DNA of 64,000 nt from JBFMFR01 sp040752025. GTDB lineage: Bacteria > Chloroflexota > Anaerolineae > Anaerolineales > UBA4823. The translations under genes and the position numbers were made by a program. The notes below the pieces were generated by a model. The model saw only the letters and a list, made by a program, of their open reading frames with translations, searched no databases and was not told the origin of the DNA. Shown here one piece after another: positions 8,440 through 17,198 of the stretch; positions within the stretch are counted from its first letter, which is position 1; each line of letters begins with the position of its first letter. Where the stretch lies: contig JBFMFR010000035.1 in assembly GCA_040752025.1 (NCBI GenBank), positions 10,995 to 74,994 of the forward strand, given 5' to 3'.

Positions 8440-9636
8440 ATGAAAGGGAAAATGCAAGGCGTCACGCTGGTAGCGGATTGGGACCCGAAACCAGGCTTCA
8501 AACTCGGGGCGAAGGATATCGAAGGCCGCCAGACATACCTGGGCAGCCTGGTGTGGCGGAATCCCAGGCTTGAAATCCGCGAATATGATATCCCTACACC
8601 GGGGCCCTCCGAAGTATTACTGGAGGTAAAGGCTTGCGGGATATGTGGGTCAGATGTGCATATGGCGCAGGCCGACGAAGAGGGGTATATCTTTTACCCG
8701 GGTTTGACCGGTTTCCCCAGCATCCTGGGGCACGAGTTCTCCGGCGTTGTGGTAGAAGCTGGCAAGGATGCTTTCGATAAGCGCACGAACAAGCCGTTCA
8801 AAGGCGGCGAGCGGGTCACTTCTGAAGAGATGCTGTGGTGTGGGCAGTGCAAACCATGTGCAGACGGTTATCCCAACCACTGCGAAAGGCTGGATGAGGT
8901 CGGTTTCAATGTCAATGGGGCGTATGGCAGGTACATGGTGCTGCCATCCCGGACGCTGTGGAGCCTGGAACCTTTAGCTCAGGCTTACCAGGGCAACGAT
9001 ATCTTTGTAGCTGGCAGCCTGGTAGAGCCGACCTGTGTGGCATATAACGCTTTGATCGAGCGCGGCGGCGGGATTCGCCCCGGAGACCGGGCTGTCGTTC
9101 TGGGCGGCGGGCCGATTGGCATGGCAGCCTGCGCCATCCTGAAGCGCGCCGGGGCTTCGAAGGTAATCATTTCCGAAACCCAGGAAGAACGCAGACAGTT
9201 GGCCCTGGAATTGGGTGCGGATGTTGCTGTTAACCCGCTCGTAGAGGATTTCGCCGACCGGGTTTTGGAGCTTACCGATGGTATGGGCGCGGATCTGTTT
9301 ATGGAGGCGACCGGGCTGCCGGAAATAGTATATCCGGGCATCGAGCGCGTTATCTGGGAAGGCAGGACGCTGAACAGTACAGTCATCGTAACAGCCCGGG
9401 CGGAAGCCAAGATGCCCGTTACCGGTGAAGTGCTGCAGGTGCGCCGGGCGCGCATCGTGGGGGCGCAGGGTCACTCCGGGCACGGCAATTTCCCGCGCGT
9501 GATCGAGTGCATGGCTGATGGCATGGATATGACCCGTATGAGCACCAAGAAGATCCGCCTGGAAGAACTGCCTGAGAATATCATCCGGTTGCAGACGGAC
9601 CGTTCGGAGTGTAAGATCACTTACATGGCAAGCTGA
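8440..9636 (+). CDS. iolM: scyllo-inosose 3-dehydrogenase, IolM-like
   Basis: This 398-residue zinc MDR enzyme closely resembles my memory of T. maritima IolM. Shared segments include KLGAKDIEG, a CGICGSDVHMAQADEEGYI block, LGHEFSGVV, EEMLWCGQCKPCADG, GGGPIG and a GAQGHSGHGNFPRV segment near the C-terminus. It oxidises scyllo-inosose at C3 to the diketone that the creatininase-family protein then hydrolyses. It starts 27 bp after the iolN stop with a GAGGAG site. The extra N-terminal ~40 residues relative to ordinary MDR enzymes are typical of IolM. This gene is the strongest evidence for the Thermotoga-type inositol route. Confidence 0.88.
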   Translation: MKGKMQGVTLVADWDPKPGFKLGAKDIEGRQTYLGSLVWRNPRLEIREYDIPTPGPSEVLLEVKACGICGSDVHMAQADEEGYIFYPGLTGFPSILGHEFSGVVVEAGKDAFDKRTNKPFKGGERVTSEEMLWCGQCKPCADGYPNHCERLDEVGFNVNGAYGRYMVLPSRTLWSLEPLAQAYQGNDIFVAGSLVEPTCVAYNALIERGGGIRPGDRAVVLGGGPIGMAACAILKRAGASKVIISETQEERRQLALELGADVAVNPLVEDFADRVLELTDGMGADLFMEATGLPEIVYPGIERVIWEGRTLNSTVIVTARAEAKMPVTGEVLQVRRARIVGAQGHSGHGNFPRVIECMADGMDMTRMSTKKIRLEELPENIIRLQTDRSECKITYMAS

Positions 9637-9660
9637 AGGTCTAATCTCTCCTCACAGTAA

Positions 9661-9692
9661 CCCCTTCTCCTCGTGTATCCGGGGAGAAGGGG
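9661..9692. repeat. Hairpin between iolM and the second isomerase
   Basis: CCCCTTCTCC (9661-9670) pairs with GGAGAAGGGG (9683-9692) across a 12-nt loop. There is no T-tract, so it is more likely a processing or mRNA-stability hairpin, or a dispersed element, than a terminator. Confidence 0.45.
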
Positions 9693-9708
9693 CCAGGTGG
9701 AACTAACG

Positions 9709-10515
9709 ATGAAACTTTCGATTGTGCTTTCGACACACGCGGCTCGCTTCGATGCCGTAGCTTTCAAGGGTGACTTCGCAGCGAATATCGCCAGGATTGC
9801 CGGTTGGGGTTACCAGGGAGTTGAACTGGCGATCCGCGACCCAAACCTGGTGGATGCGACTGAGCTAGAGCGCAGCCTGCTGGCCCAGGGGCTGAAAGTG
9901 CCTGCGATTGGTACAGGGCAGGCCTGGGGGGAAGAAGGGTTGTCCTTCACCAGCCAAGAGGCGGATGTGCGGGCGGCAGCCGTGGCGCGGATCCAGAGCC
10001 ATATTCCTCTGGCGGAGCGCTTCAATGCGATCATTATCCTGGGACTGATCCGAGGTGTTACTCCCCAGGGGCAAACTCACATGCAATCCATGCAATACCT
10101 GATCGAAAGCCTCCAGGAATGCACGAGTGCGGCTGCGCCGCGTGGCGTGCGCTTCGCCCTGGAGCCGCTCAACCGCTACGAGACCGACCTGATCCATAGC
10201 GTTGCCGATGGGTTGAAATTACTCGAGCGCGTGGGTAGCAGCAACCTCGGGTTGCTGTTGGATACATTCCACATGAATATCGAAGAACCCAGCATCGAGG
10301 CGAGTATTCGCGCCTGTGGCAAGCACATCTTCCATTTCCACGTGGCCGATTCGAACCGCTGGCATCCCGGCGCGGGGCACCTGGATTTCAAATCGATTTT
10401 GAGCGCATTGTTCGACACTGGCTATACAGGCTACGTATCGGGCGAATTCATGCCTCGGCCGGACGCGGGCACAGCAGCCAGGCGGAACATTGATTTTCTG
10501 CGCCAGTTAGTGTAA
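9709..10515 (+). CDS. Sugar phosphate isomerase/epimerase, TIM barrel
   Basis: A 268-residue xylose-isomerase-like TIM-barrel protein. Metal-ligand segments are visible in order: FALEPLNRYE, LLDTFHMN, FHFHVADSNR and SGEFMP. These match the tagatose/psicose epimerase and IolI/UxaE-like branch. The ATG at 9709 is the family-like start (MKLSIVLSTH). As the last gene in the inositol cluster it may epimerise tagaturonate or a related keto acid, replacing or complementing the interrupted isomerase at 6.3 kb. The reaction is inferred. Its 3' end overlaps the convergent membrane-protein gene by 85 bp. Confidence 0.8.
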   Translation: MKLSIVLSTHAARFDAVAFKGDFAANIARIAGWGYQGVELAIRDPNLVDATELERSLLAQGLKVPAIGTGQAWGEEGLSFTSQEADVRAAAVARIQSHIPLAERFNAIIILGLIRGVTPQGQTHMQSMQYLIESLQECTSAAAPRGVRFALEPLNRYETDLIHSVADGLKLLERVGSSNLGLLLDTFHMNIEEPSIEASIRACGKHIFHFHVADSNRWHPGAGHLDFKSILSALFDTGYTGYVSGEFMPRPDAGTAARRNIDFLRQLV

Positions 10516-11921
10516 CGGCCAAGGCGCGAAATTGCATTGAAGCCCGGAGCGGGGCAAGGCGTTTCTTCTATCAAGGGTGGCTTTCGCCCGGAGGCAATCG
10601 CCGAATAGATCTGAGCGACAACGAAGGTGTAAAACACCGGCTCCAGGAAGAATTTGTAGCGCATATTTTCGCCGCGCTCAAAGATAACGGTCATCAGGAA
10701 AATCATCAGTGCAGGTAACAGTAAGCCCAAACCTCGTAAAAGGGGTCTGGTTTGGTTGCCGGCAACGACCATTGCGCGGCAGGAGATCGCCAGACTGGAG
10801 CAAATCAAAAGAAGCAGAGGAATACCCGAAAATAACCAGTTATAAACCGGACGCCACGGCAGCCGGTCGGCGATAGCGTGCGGCGTAGTGAAGGCGCTCG
10901 ATGGCCGTAAGTAGATCAACAGGTTGCCAAACCAGGCGTAGGCTGTCTGTTGCCAGGGTTGGGTCAGCAGCAGTTCAAAGCACTTACTAAAGATGGCTTT
11001 ATGATATTGTAAATGCGTGTAGTAGTTGAAATTCGACGATCCAGTGATCCTGAACTCGCGAGTGAGAACTCCTACGGGCGCTGGCGGTGGCGAGATAGGA
11101 ATATCGGCAACGCCCCACCCGGCGTAATCCGAAAAATTTCCCAGGCCGTGCATACAGTTACCGGCAGATAGCGAGGAGCTGAACGTAACGCCAAAAAGGA
11201 GGTACTGCTTGGCAGTATACAACCCGACTACCAACCCGGTGAGGGCAGCAAAGGCCAGGATTTTACGCGTCGGGATGCGCATGAGCAACAAAGCCAGGAT
11301 GTAAATGATAATAGAATGCCACTGGTAAACCGAGCGGGTGACAAACAGCAGCAAGAAGGATAGCGATAACCGCCAGATGGGGCGGGCCTGAGGCGCTTTG
11401 GATAACTTCCATAACTCGTAGTAAGACCACAATATGCCAAAGGAAAATAGAATGGTGTTCTCCAGAAAGGTGGCATAGAGGATCGCCGCGGGGTGCATGG
11501 CGAAGCCCAGAGTGGTTACGAGGGCGACTACGGGTTGGGTGAGCTGTTTGAGCCAATGATAGAGCAAAGCCATCATTCCCGCGTATGTCACTGCCCAGAG
11601 GAAGTACAGGCCGCGATCAACATTGTGCAGCAATAATTGCGGCTCGGCGGTTGGCCAGAACTGCGCCAGCAGGGCGCGCAAGGCGTCGAGCAATGGGGGC
11701 TGGATGTGCAGATACCACAGAGATTGCAATGGCTCGGCGCGCAAGTCGATCAGAGAGACGGTTTGCATCATGTCTTCTGATGTCCAGCGCTGGAAGTAAA
11801 CTCCCTGGATGGCATCCCGAGCAAACAGAGCCTCGAGCGACAACAGGAAAGCTAGGCTGGCGGCGAAGACCAACAATTCGACAGGAATGCGTTTGAATGT
11901 GGCTTTCATCAGTGATTTCAT
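10431..11921 (-). CDS. Polytopic membrane protein, GT-C/GT39-like
   Basis: This protein has about 496 residues from the ATG at 11921 (a GTG at 11984 would add 21). It has at least nine hydrophobic segments spread along its length. A loop after the first membrane helix contains paired acidic residues (SEDMMQTVSLIDLRAEP) and an HIQPPLLDALRA segment. The latter resembles the 'PPL' motif after the first helices of dolichyl-phosphate-mannose-type GT-C glycosyltransferases. It may transfer a sugar from a lipid carrier, but this is a fold-level guess. It is antisense to its left neighbour and has no obvious operon partner. Confidence 0.55.
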   Translation of the reverse strand: MKSLMKATFKRIPVELLVFAASLAFLLSLEALFARDAIQGVYFQRWTSEDMMQTVSLIDLRAEPLQSLWYLHIQPPLLDALRALLAQFWPTAEPQLLLHNVDRGLYFLWAVTYAGMMALLYHWLKQLTQPVVALVTTLGFAMHPAAILYATFLENTILFSFGILWSYYELWKLSKAPQARPIWRLSLSFLLLFVTRSVYQWHSIIIYILALLLMRIPTRKILAFAALTGLVVGLYTAKQYLLFGVTFSSSLSAGNCMHGLGNFSDYAGWGVADIPISPPPAPVGVLTREFRITGSSNFNYYTHLQYHKAIFSKCFELLLTQPWQQTAYAWFGNLLIYLRPSSAFTTPHAIADRLPWRPVYNWLFSGIPLLLLICSSLAISCRAMVVAGNQTRPLLRGLGLLLPALMIFLMTVIFERGENMRYKFFLEPVFYTFVVAQIYSAIASGRKPPLIEETPCPAPGFNAISRLGRYTNWRRKSMFRLAAVPASGRGMNSPDT

Positions 11922-12069
11922 CAATCGAAAGTGAACGAGCCTGATTATCCTGGTAATTGTATCTTGATTTCCCCTCTTTGACACGGTGCTGCGCCAGCAT
12001 GTTGTGAGCCATTTCCCGTTGCTAGCAGTATTTAGGATAGTAGTATAAGCAGATTGATGGAGGTTTTCA

Positions 12070-13137
12070 GTGAGCGCAAAGAGTATCTACTTTACAATTA
12101 CCTGGCTAGGGATTCTGGTGATAGTCATTACGGTTGAAGGATGTTCAAACCCGCCTGTCTTCTCATCCTCTCCGGCGGCGCGCTACGCGGCCGGGATGGT
12201 CTTCGTGCCCGCAGAAGGTAGAACCTACCTGTTTGGAGGCCGGTACGAAGGTATCTTTGGAACTGCTTACCGGGATGATCTGTGGCGATTTGATTATGCG
12301 GGGCGAGGCTGGGAGCTTGTCCGAGCCAAGTCTCGCCCCTCGGCTAGGGGCAATTTCAGTATGATCTACGATCCCGACCACCACCAGATTATCCTGTTTG
12401 GGGGTATTGAAAAGCAACGCCTCGGAGACACGTGGATTTATAACCTGGACGAAAATCAATGGCATGAAGTAACACCGGTTGTTTCGCCAGCTCCCAGGAG
12501 CGATGCGGGCATGGTCTACGATCAGGATAATCATGTTGTCATTCTGTTCAGCGGGTATGGATTGGAAGAGCAGCAGGAGCTATATGATGACACCTGGGTC
12601 TTCGATCCCGAAACGAACACCTGGATCGAAATGTATCCGGATTATTCTCCACCGATCATGTACGGTCAAACGATGATTTACGACAGCATAAACCACCAGG
12701 TGTTGTTGTGGGGTGGACACGAGTTGCTCTATGAAAACGGGCATGCCACTTCGCATCGATATGGCAATGACATCTGGTGCTACGATTACCAAAATAATGT
12801 CTGGATAATGCTGCCGTATATCAACAAGCCGCCTGCGAGGTATTGGCATCAGGCTGTTTTCGATTCAGCGCAGGGCAGGCTGGTAATATTCGGCGGGCAT
12901 GGCAACACCGGCTTTGCCAACGATACCTGGTATGCCAGTGCATCGGGTACCCGCTGGCAAGAGACGGCTGTAGCGACGAAACCCTCACCTCGCGTAAACC
13001 CTGCGATGAGTTACGATTCAAGCAATAATGTTTTGATCCTGTTTGGCGGCCTAGAAAAGGACTTTCACGATTTGCAGGATACCTGGGCGCTGGTCACAAC
13101 CGATTCCGGCGAACAGTGGGACAATCTCACTCCGTAA
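12070..13137 (+). CDS. Kelch-repeat lipoprotein
   Basis: This 355-residue secreted protein starts at GTG 12070 with a GGAGG site. It has a signal peptide ending in a lipobox (ITVEGC, Cys about 25). The rest is at least five kelch blades, each with the pattern 'ILFGG', 'DTW.Y' and 'W', for example YLFGGRYEG, ILFGGIEK, VILFSGYG, LLWGGHEL, VIFGGHGN and LILFGGLE. This predicts one beta-propeller anchored to the outer face of the membrane. Kelch propellers bind proteins or sugars, and nothing here shows a catalytic site. It is divergent from the membrane protein gene. Confidence 0.82.
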   Translation: MSAKSIYFTITWLGILVIVITVEGCSNPPVFSSSPAARYAAGMVFVPAEGRTYLFGGRYEGIFGTAYRDDLWRFDYAGRGWELVRAKSRPSARGNFSMIYDPDHHQIILFGGIEKQRLGDTWIYNLDENQWHEVTPVVSPAPRSDAGMVYDQDNHVVILFSGYGLEEQQELYDDTWVFDPETNTWIEMYPDYSPPIMYGQTMIYDSINHQVLLWGGHELLYENGHATSHRYGNDIWCYDYQNNVWIMLPYINKPPARYWHQAVFDSAQGRLVIFGGHGNTGFANDTWYASASGTRWQETAVATKPSPRVNPAMSYDSSNNVLILFGGLEKDFHDLQDTWALVTTDSGEQWDNLTP

Positions 13138-13230
13138 CTTGCCTCGGAATTGCGAGCACGAATGGATCGCATGTGATACACTTGTATGTACAGGCAGCTC
13201 TTCCGGTAAGTCTTGCCCTGAAAGGATTGC

Positions 13231-13659
13231 ATGCGCTTGGCTGCGTTCGAACGCCTCGTGTTTACTCCGGTTTTTGCTACGCTGCTGTCTCAGCGCCGCG
13301 ATGGTCTGATCCTGGTTGGAGTTGGTGCAATCCAGGTGGGCCTGCACTTAGCAGGCCTGCCCGGCTGGCAATGCCCGATCAAAGCTATCACGGGGTTGCC
13401 TTGCCCTGGTTGCGGCCTGACGGAGGCAGTGGGCGATTTGCTGCACGGCGACTGGCGCGGGGCGATGGCCGCTCATGCTTTTGCTCCCCTTTTCCTGTTA
13501 GCCTTCATCCTGCTCTTGATCGTCTCTGTTCTGCCTGAGGCTGCGCGCCAGCGAACTGTAGCGATCATAGCGACCTGTGAACAGCGCACCGGATTGATGG
13601 CCTGGGTGTTATTTAGTTTGATGGTCTACTGGGGCTTTCGCCTGTTCGGGTTGGTATGA
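13231..13659 (+). CDS. DUF2752-family membrane protein
   Basis: A 142-residue protein with three hydrophobic segments and the diagnostic Cys-rich motif of DUF2752 (CPIKAITGLPCPGCGLTEA, residues ~50-68) next to the first helix. The motif is followed by HGDWRGAMAAHAFAP, as usual for the family. Function of the family is unknown; the paired cysteines suggest metal or redox binding at the membrane surface. A weak AAAGGA site precedes the ATG. Confidence 0.78.
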   Translation: MRLAAFERLVFTPVFATLLSQRRDGLILVGVGAIQVGLHLAGLPGWQCPIKAITGLPCPGCGLTEAVGDLLHGDWRGAMAAHAFAPLFLLAFILLLIVSVLPEAARQRTVAIIATCEQRTGLMAWVLFSLMVYWGFRLFGLV

Positions 13660-13717
13660 AGCACCATTGCAAGCAATTTCTCACCTAATGTATTAGCGAC
13701 CACAAAAGGAGGCGCAT

Positions 13718-13960
13718 ATGCTTAGCTGGATTGGAATGATTATTGCCTGGGTAGCGGGCATCGTAGTGTTGGTTAAACTGTTCCAGAAAGAAGGCATCCT
13801 GAAAGGCATCCTGGGATTGATCTGCATGTTGTACACCTTCATCTGGGGATGGATGAATTTCAAGAAAGAGGAATTGCAACTGAAGACCTGGATGTACGTG
13901 TGGACCGCGGCGATCATCCTGGGCATCATCCTCAGTCTCTTGGGCTCAGGCGGCAATTAA
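13718..13960 (+). CDS. Small membrane protein (80 residues)
   Basis: The product has 80 residues, with two or three hydrophobic segments at about 3-22, 28-45 and 58-78, and a basic loop between them. A strong AAAGGAGG site sits just before the ATG, and a terminator-like hairpin follows, so it is a real gene. I recognise no family. It lies 58 bp downstream of the DUF2752 gene on the same strand. Confidence 0.65.
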   Translation: MLSWIGMIIAWVAGIVVLVKLFQKEGILKGILGLICMLYTFIWGWMNFKKEELQLKTWMYVWTAAIILGIILSLLGSGGN

Positions 13961-14009
13961 TCTCACATTGATACTGTTCGCTGAGAAGTGAAAGTCCCCT
14001 GTAGACGCG

Positions 14010-14044
14010 GTGCGCTCTTGGGCCGTTCTTGCCTAAGAGCGCAC
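14010..14044 (+). terminator. Rho-independent terminator
   Basis: GTGCGCTCTT (14010-14019) pairs perfectly with AAGAGCGCAC (14035-14044) across a 15-nt loop and is followed by the T-rich run TATTTGTTTC. It lies downstream of the small membrane protein gene. Confidence 0.7.
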
Positions 14045-14122
14045 TATTTGTTTCAGCCAGGAGTTGTGTGGCTCGGGCAGTGGCAATCCCCTAGGGGAAC
14101 ATCTCGTTGAGCTGGACTTCGA

Positions 14123-14659
14123 TCATTTCGCTTCGACTGCAAACAAGGTCTCGATCTCTGGCCAGCCGTAAGCTACTTCTTGGACGGACACATCCCCTTC
14201 GCCCAGGTGGGTCTGTTTTTCACCGATCAATTCTCCTCCAAGCCGCTGATAGAAAGCACGGGCAGGGTTCTGCTCCAGTACCCACAGCATCATGGAGCGG
14301 CAGCCTGTTTGATACAGTTCTCTTGCCATGGCGCGTACCAGCGCTTCTCCGGTGCCTTGCCCCTGGAATTCTTTGCGCACATGCAGTGCCACCAGTTCGC
14401 TGTCGTAAGGAGCAATATCACACTCGCCAGGCCGGCCCAGGGTATAACCGGCTACTTCGCCAGAAGGGCTCTCTGCCACCAACAAGATGTTCCCGTTGGG
14501 TTCCGCCAGCAGATCGCGCCAGTCCTAGGTTTGTTCTTCGTAAGTGAAGTGATCCAGATAGGATTGCGGCAGGATGCCGGCGTAAGCCCGGCGGTAGCTT
14601 TCCACCTGTACGCCGGCGATGCCGGCGCTGTCTTCCAGGGTAGCATGACGAATTTTCAT
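14123..14659 (-). pseudogene. GNAT acetyltransferase interrupted by in-frame TAG
   Basis: The frame from ATG 14659 encodes a full GNAT N-acetyltransferase of about 178 codons, broken only by one amber codon at 14525-14527 (context FTYEEQT-stop-DWRDLL). N-terminal part: KIRHATLEDSAGIAGVQVESYRRAYAG-type helix 1. C-terminal part: acetyl-CoA binding loop VRKEFQGQGTGEALV (Q/RxxGxG/A) and the AFYQRLGG motif. No other lesion is seen. The downstream part alone would lack strand 1 and helices 1-2, so it would not fold as a normal GNAT. The lesion resembles that of the 6.3-kb isomerase. Confidence 0.8.
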
Positions 14660-14797
14660 AAGTTCTCCGTTGATGAGATGCTCTGGGCAGGCTCTGGCCT
14701 GGCTCAAACCTGTACTTGAATTATACTCGGGCGGACCCGGTGGGGTTCATGAATTCCATTGGTGCGGCAGCCATGCCGCACGCCAGTTCCCCCACTA

Positions 14798-14826
14798 TTG
14801 CTGGAGCAAAGCGTATCGAATATAAT
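14798..14826 (+). promoter_or_regulatory. Promoter giving a probably leaderless mRNA
   Basis: TTGCTG (14798-14803) and a consensus TATAAT (14821-14826) have 17-bp spacing. The ATG of the next gene is at 14834, only 7 nt after the -10 box, where transcription should start. No Shine-Dalgarno site fits, so the message is probably leaderless. Confidence 0.6.
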
Positions 14827-14833
14827 CGGCTTT

Positions 14834-17191
14834 ATGCGCAAACTTCGATACCGCTCGTTGATAAACCTGGCGCTCCTGCTGGCGCTGCTGACGGCCTGCC
14901 TGGGCAAGCCAACACCCACGCCTACGCCTACCATCCCACCGCCGCCCCCGCCAACGGCAACGCGCCTGCCGCCAACGCCGCGGCCGACGCGCACGCCCAC
15001 CCAGGAGCCGGCACACCGCATCGCCGTGCGCCGGGTGGAAGCGGGCGGCGCGGGTGAATTCTACGATACGCTGACCGGCGATCGTTTCGTGCCGCGCGGC
15101 GCCAACTACATCGATTTCATCGTGTTGGACAGGACCGGAAGCTATGCCAGCGGTGTTTTGATGCCCGGGCGCTTCGATGCACAGCGTGTGCGTGCGGACT
15201 TCCAGCGCCTGGCGGGCCTGGAATACAATACCGTGCGGCTGCTCTTCGACCGCTGCGGCTCCGGCCCGGATTGTATTGGCTTGCAGGGCGGGAGCGGGCT
15301 GAACCCGGCCTACCTGGATAACCTGGTAGAGGTGATGCGCATCGCCCGTGACGAAGGGATTTACCTGCTGCTGGCCTCCAGTTATGCCCCATTGGAGGGC
15401 GGCTACTGGCCGCGCTTCGAGCAGGAGTTCAGCGGGGCTGAGCAGGCTGGCTTCGATACCCCCCAGAGCAACGCTTATTTCTTGCACCTGGGCGGCGTGG
15501 CGATGCAGGCGCGCTACTGGGGCGATTTGCTGTTGGCTCTGGTCGAGCGCGGCGCACCGCTGGACGTGATCCTGGGATGGGAACTCAAAGAGGAATATTT
15601 CCTGTACGCCCAGCGCCCTCCGCTTGCGGGCTATTCTGGCCAGGTGACTACGGCCAATGGGATGATCTACAACGTCGACCTGGCCGAGCGCTGGCAGGAG
15701 ATGATCGTAGAGAGCACGCAGTATTGGGTGGAAACCCTGGCAGGGGTGATCAAACAGCGCGACTCGCAAGCGCTGGTCTCGGTAGGGCTGACTCCGCCGG
15801 CTGCGCCGAACGGCTATGAGAGCCAGGGGCGCTATGGCCTGAGCCTCTCGATGCTGGGAGCGGCCCCGCTGGATTTTGTCGATTTCCAGGTTCAAATCGA
15901 TGGTGAGTTGACCCTGCAGCAGGCGGCGGAAAATTTCGGCGCATTGGATGAAGACACCCGGCCGGTGATCCTGGGGGCCAGCGGGTTGAGCAAAGAAGTC
16001 GCGCCGTCGGTATACTCGGCGCAGACCCTGGCGGCGAATTGGCTGGCGGAAGCCTGCACGCTGGGCGTGGATGGCTGGCTGCAATGGACTTACGATGCGC
16101 AGCCGGATGGGCTGCAACCTCCGTTCTGGTCGCTGTTGGATGAAAACGAACGCTTGCTGCAAGCCCTGGCGCCGGCGGCGTGGAGTTCTTGTAATCCACC
16201 AGATCTGGCCGAGCGCAACGCGGCCCTGGGCAAGGAAGCCTATGCTTTCTCGGAGACATACTATGGGCCACCCGAACTGGCGGTAGACGGTGGTATGCGC
16301 GGCTGGCAGGCGGATGGCCTGCCGCCGCAGTGGATCGAGGTTGACCTGAAGGAAGCGATCACGGCGGGGCGCGTGGGGCTGACAGTCGGCTCTGGGCTGC
16401 CGGGTGAGGGCCAGACCCAGGTGTGGCTGCACCTGGTCGGCGGGCGCTCGGTGCTGGTGGGCACTTTCCTGGGCTACCTGTACTCTGGCGAGCTGCTGGA
16501 GGTGAACCTGCCTACGCCGTTAAGTGAGGTGCGAGCAGTGCGCGTCAACAGCCTGTCTGGCTGGTTCCCGCCGGCCTGGAGCGAGATCGAAGTGATCACT
16601 GCGCCGCAGGCGGGCGAGCCTTGCCTGCTCTCGGCGCCGCGCAACACCAACCTCTATACAGCCCCAGACAGCGGTTCGCCGGTGGCGGCGCTGCTGTACC
16701 AGGGGCTGAACCCGGCCCTGGCGGATGGCCAGTTGCTCGCCCCGGATGGGTCCCAATGGTGGCGGCTGCCGCCGGGGGTGTGGATCAGCGCCGGCGAAGT
16801 GAGCGCTTCGCCCGGCTGCGCGGCTGTGCCCGCGGTGACTTACCAGCCGCCCGTGGCGACCGTGCCGGTCACTTTCCGCCTGCAAGCGCCGCTCGACCCG
16901 CTGGCTAAAATCTACCTGCTGGGCGACTTTGCCACGACGGCTTATCCTACCTGGAAGCCGGACGGCATCCTGATGATCAAAGAGGGCAGCGGGCGCTGGA
17001 AGATCACGCTCGATCTGCCGCCCGGCGTCACGCTGCGCTACCAGTACGGGCGCGGCGCCTGGGAGACGCTGGAGCGCGGCCCGGCCTGTGCGCCGGCTCC
17101 CGAGCGCAGCTTCCAGATTCTACCTGGCAGCACAGGCGAAACCATCGAAGATGTCGTTGTGATGTGGGCAGGAGAAGGGGCATGCAAATAG
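14834..17191 (+). CDS. Glycosidase-like lipoprotein with discoidin-type domain
   Basis: This secreted lipoprotein has 785 residues. The signal peptide ends in LLTAC (Cys about 20), followed by a Pro/Thr linker to about residue 60. Next comes a TIM-barrel-like region resembling GH5-type cellulase folds: RGANYIDF, NTVRLLFDRC, and ILGWELKEEY where a catalytic acid would sit. Around residues 470-590 a segment beginning 'ALGKEAYAFSETYYGPPELAVDGG' with WIEVDL resembles an F5/8-type C (discoidin) carbohydrate-binding domain. The C-terminus (VTFRLQAPLDPLAKIYLLGDF) resembles a starch-binding or CBM48-like beta sandwich. Substrate unknown. Domain calls are by eye. Confidence 0.65.
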   Translation: MRKLRYRSLINLALLLALLTACLGKPTPTPTPTIPPPPPPTATRLPPTPRPTRTPTQEPAHRIAVRRVEAGGAGEFYDTLTGDRFVPRGANYIDFIVLDRTGSYASGVLMPGRFDAQRVRADFQRLAGLEYNTVRLLFDRCGSGPDCIGLQGGSGLNPAYLDNLVEVMRIARDEGIYLLLASSYAPLEGGYWPRFEQEFSGAEQAGFDTPQSNAYFLHLGGVAMQARYWGDLLLALVERGAPLDVILGWELKEEYFLYAQRPPLAGYSGQVTTANGMIYNVDLAERWQEMIVESTQYWVETLAGVIKQRDSQALVSVGLTPPAAPNGYESQGRYGLSLSMLGAAPLDFVDFQVQIDGELTLQQAAENFGALDEDTRPVILGASGLSKEVAPSVYSAQTLAANWLAEACTLGVDGWLQWTYDAQPDGLQPPFWSLLDENERLLQALAPAAWSSCNPPDLAERNAALGKEAYAFSETYYGPPELAVDGGMRGWQADGLPPQWIEVDLKEAITAGRVGLTVGSGLPGEGQTQVWLHLVGGRSVLVGTFLGYLYSGELLEVNLPTPLSEVRAVRVNSLSGWFPPAWSEIEVITAPQAGEPCLLSAPRNTNLYTAPDSGSPVAALLYQGLNPALADGQLLAPDGSQWWRLPPGVWISAGEVSASPGCAAVPAVTYQPPVATVPVTFRLQAPLDPLAKIYLLGDFATTAYPTWKPDGILMIKEGSGRWKITLDLPPGVTLRYQYGRGAWETLERGPACAPAPERSFQILPGSTGETIEDVVVMWAGEGACK

Positions 17192-17198
17192 GGTGCTT

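Noticed and set aside
14795..16432. Long 545-codon frame on the minus strand
   Set aside because: It is antisense to the glycosidase-like lipoprotein, has His/Gln/Arg-rich low-complexity sequence and no ribosome-binding site or motif. It is a shadow of high-GC codon use.
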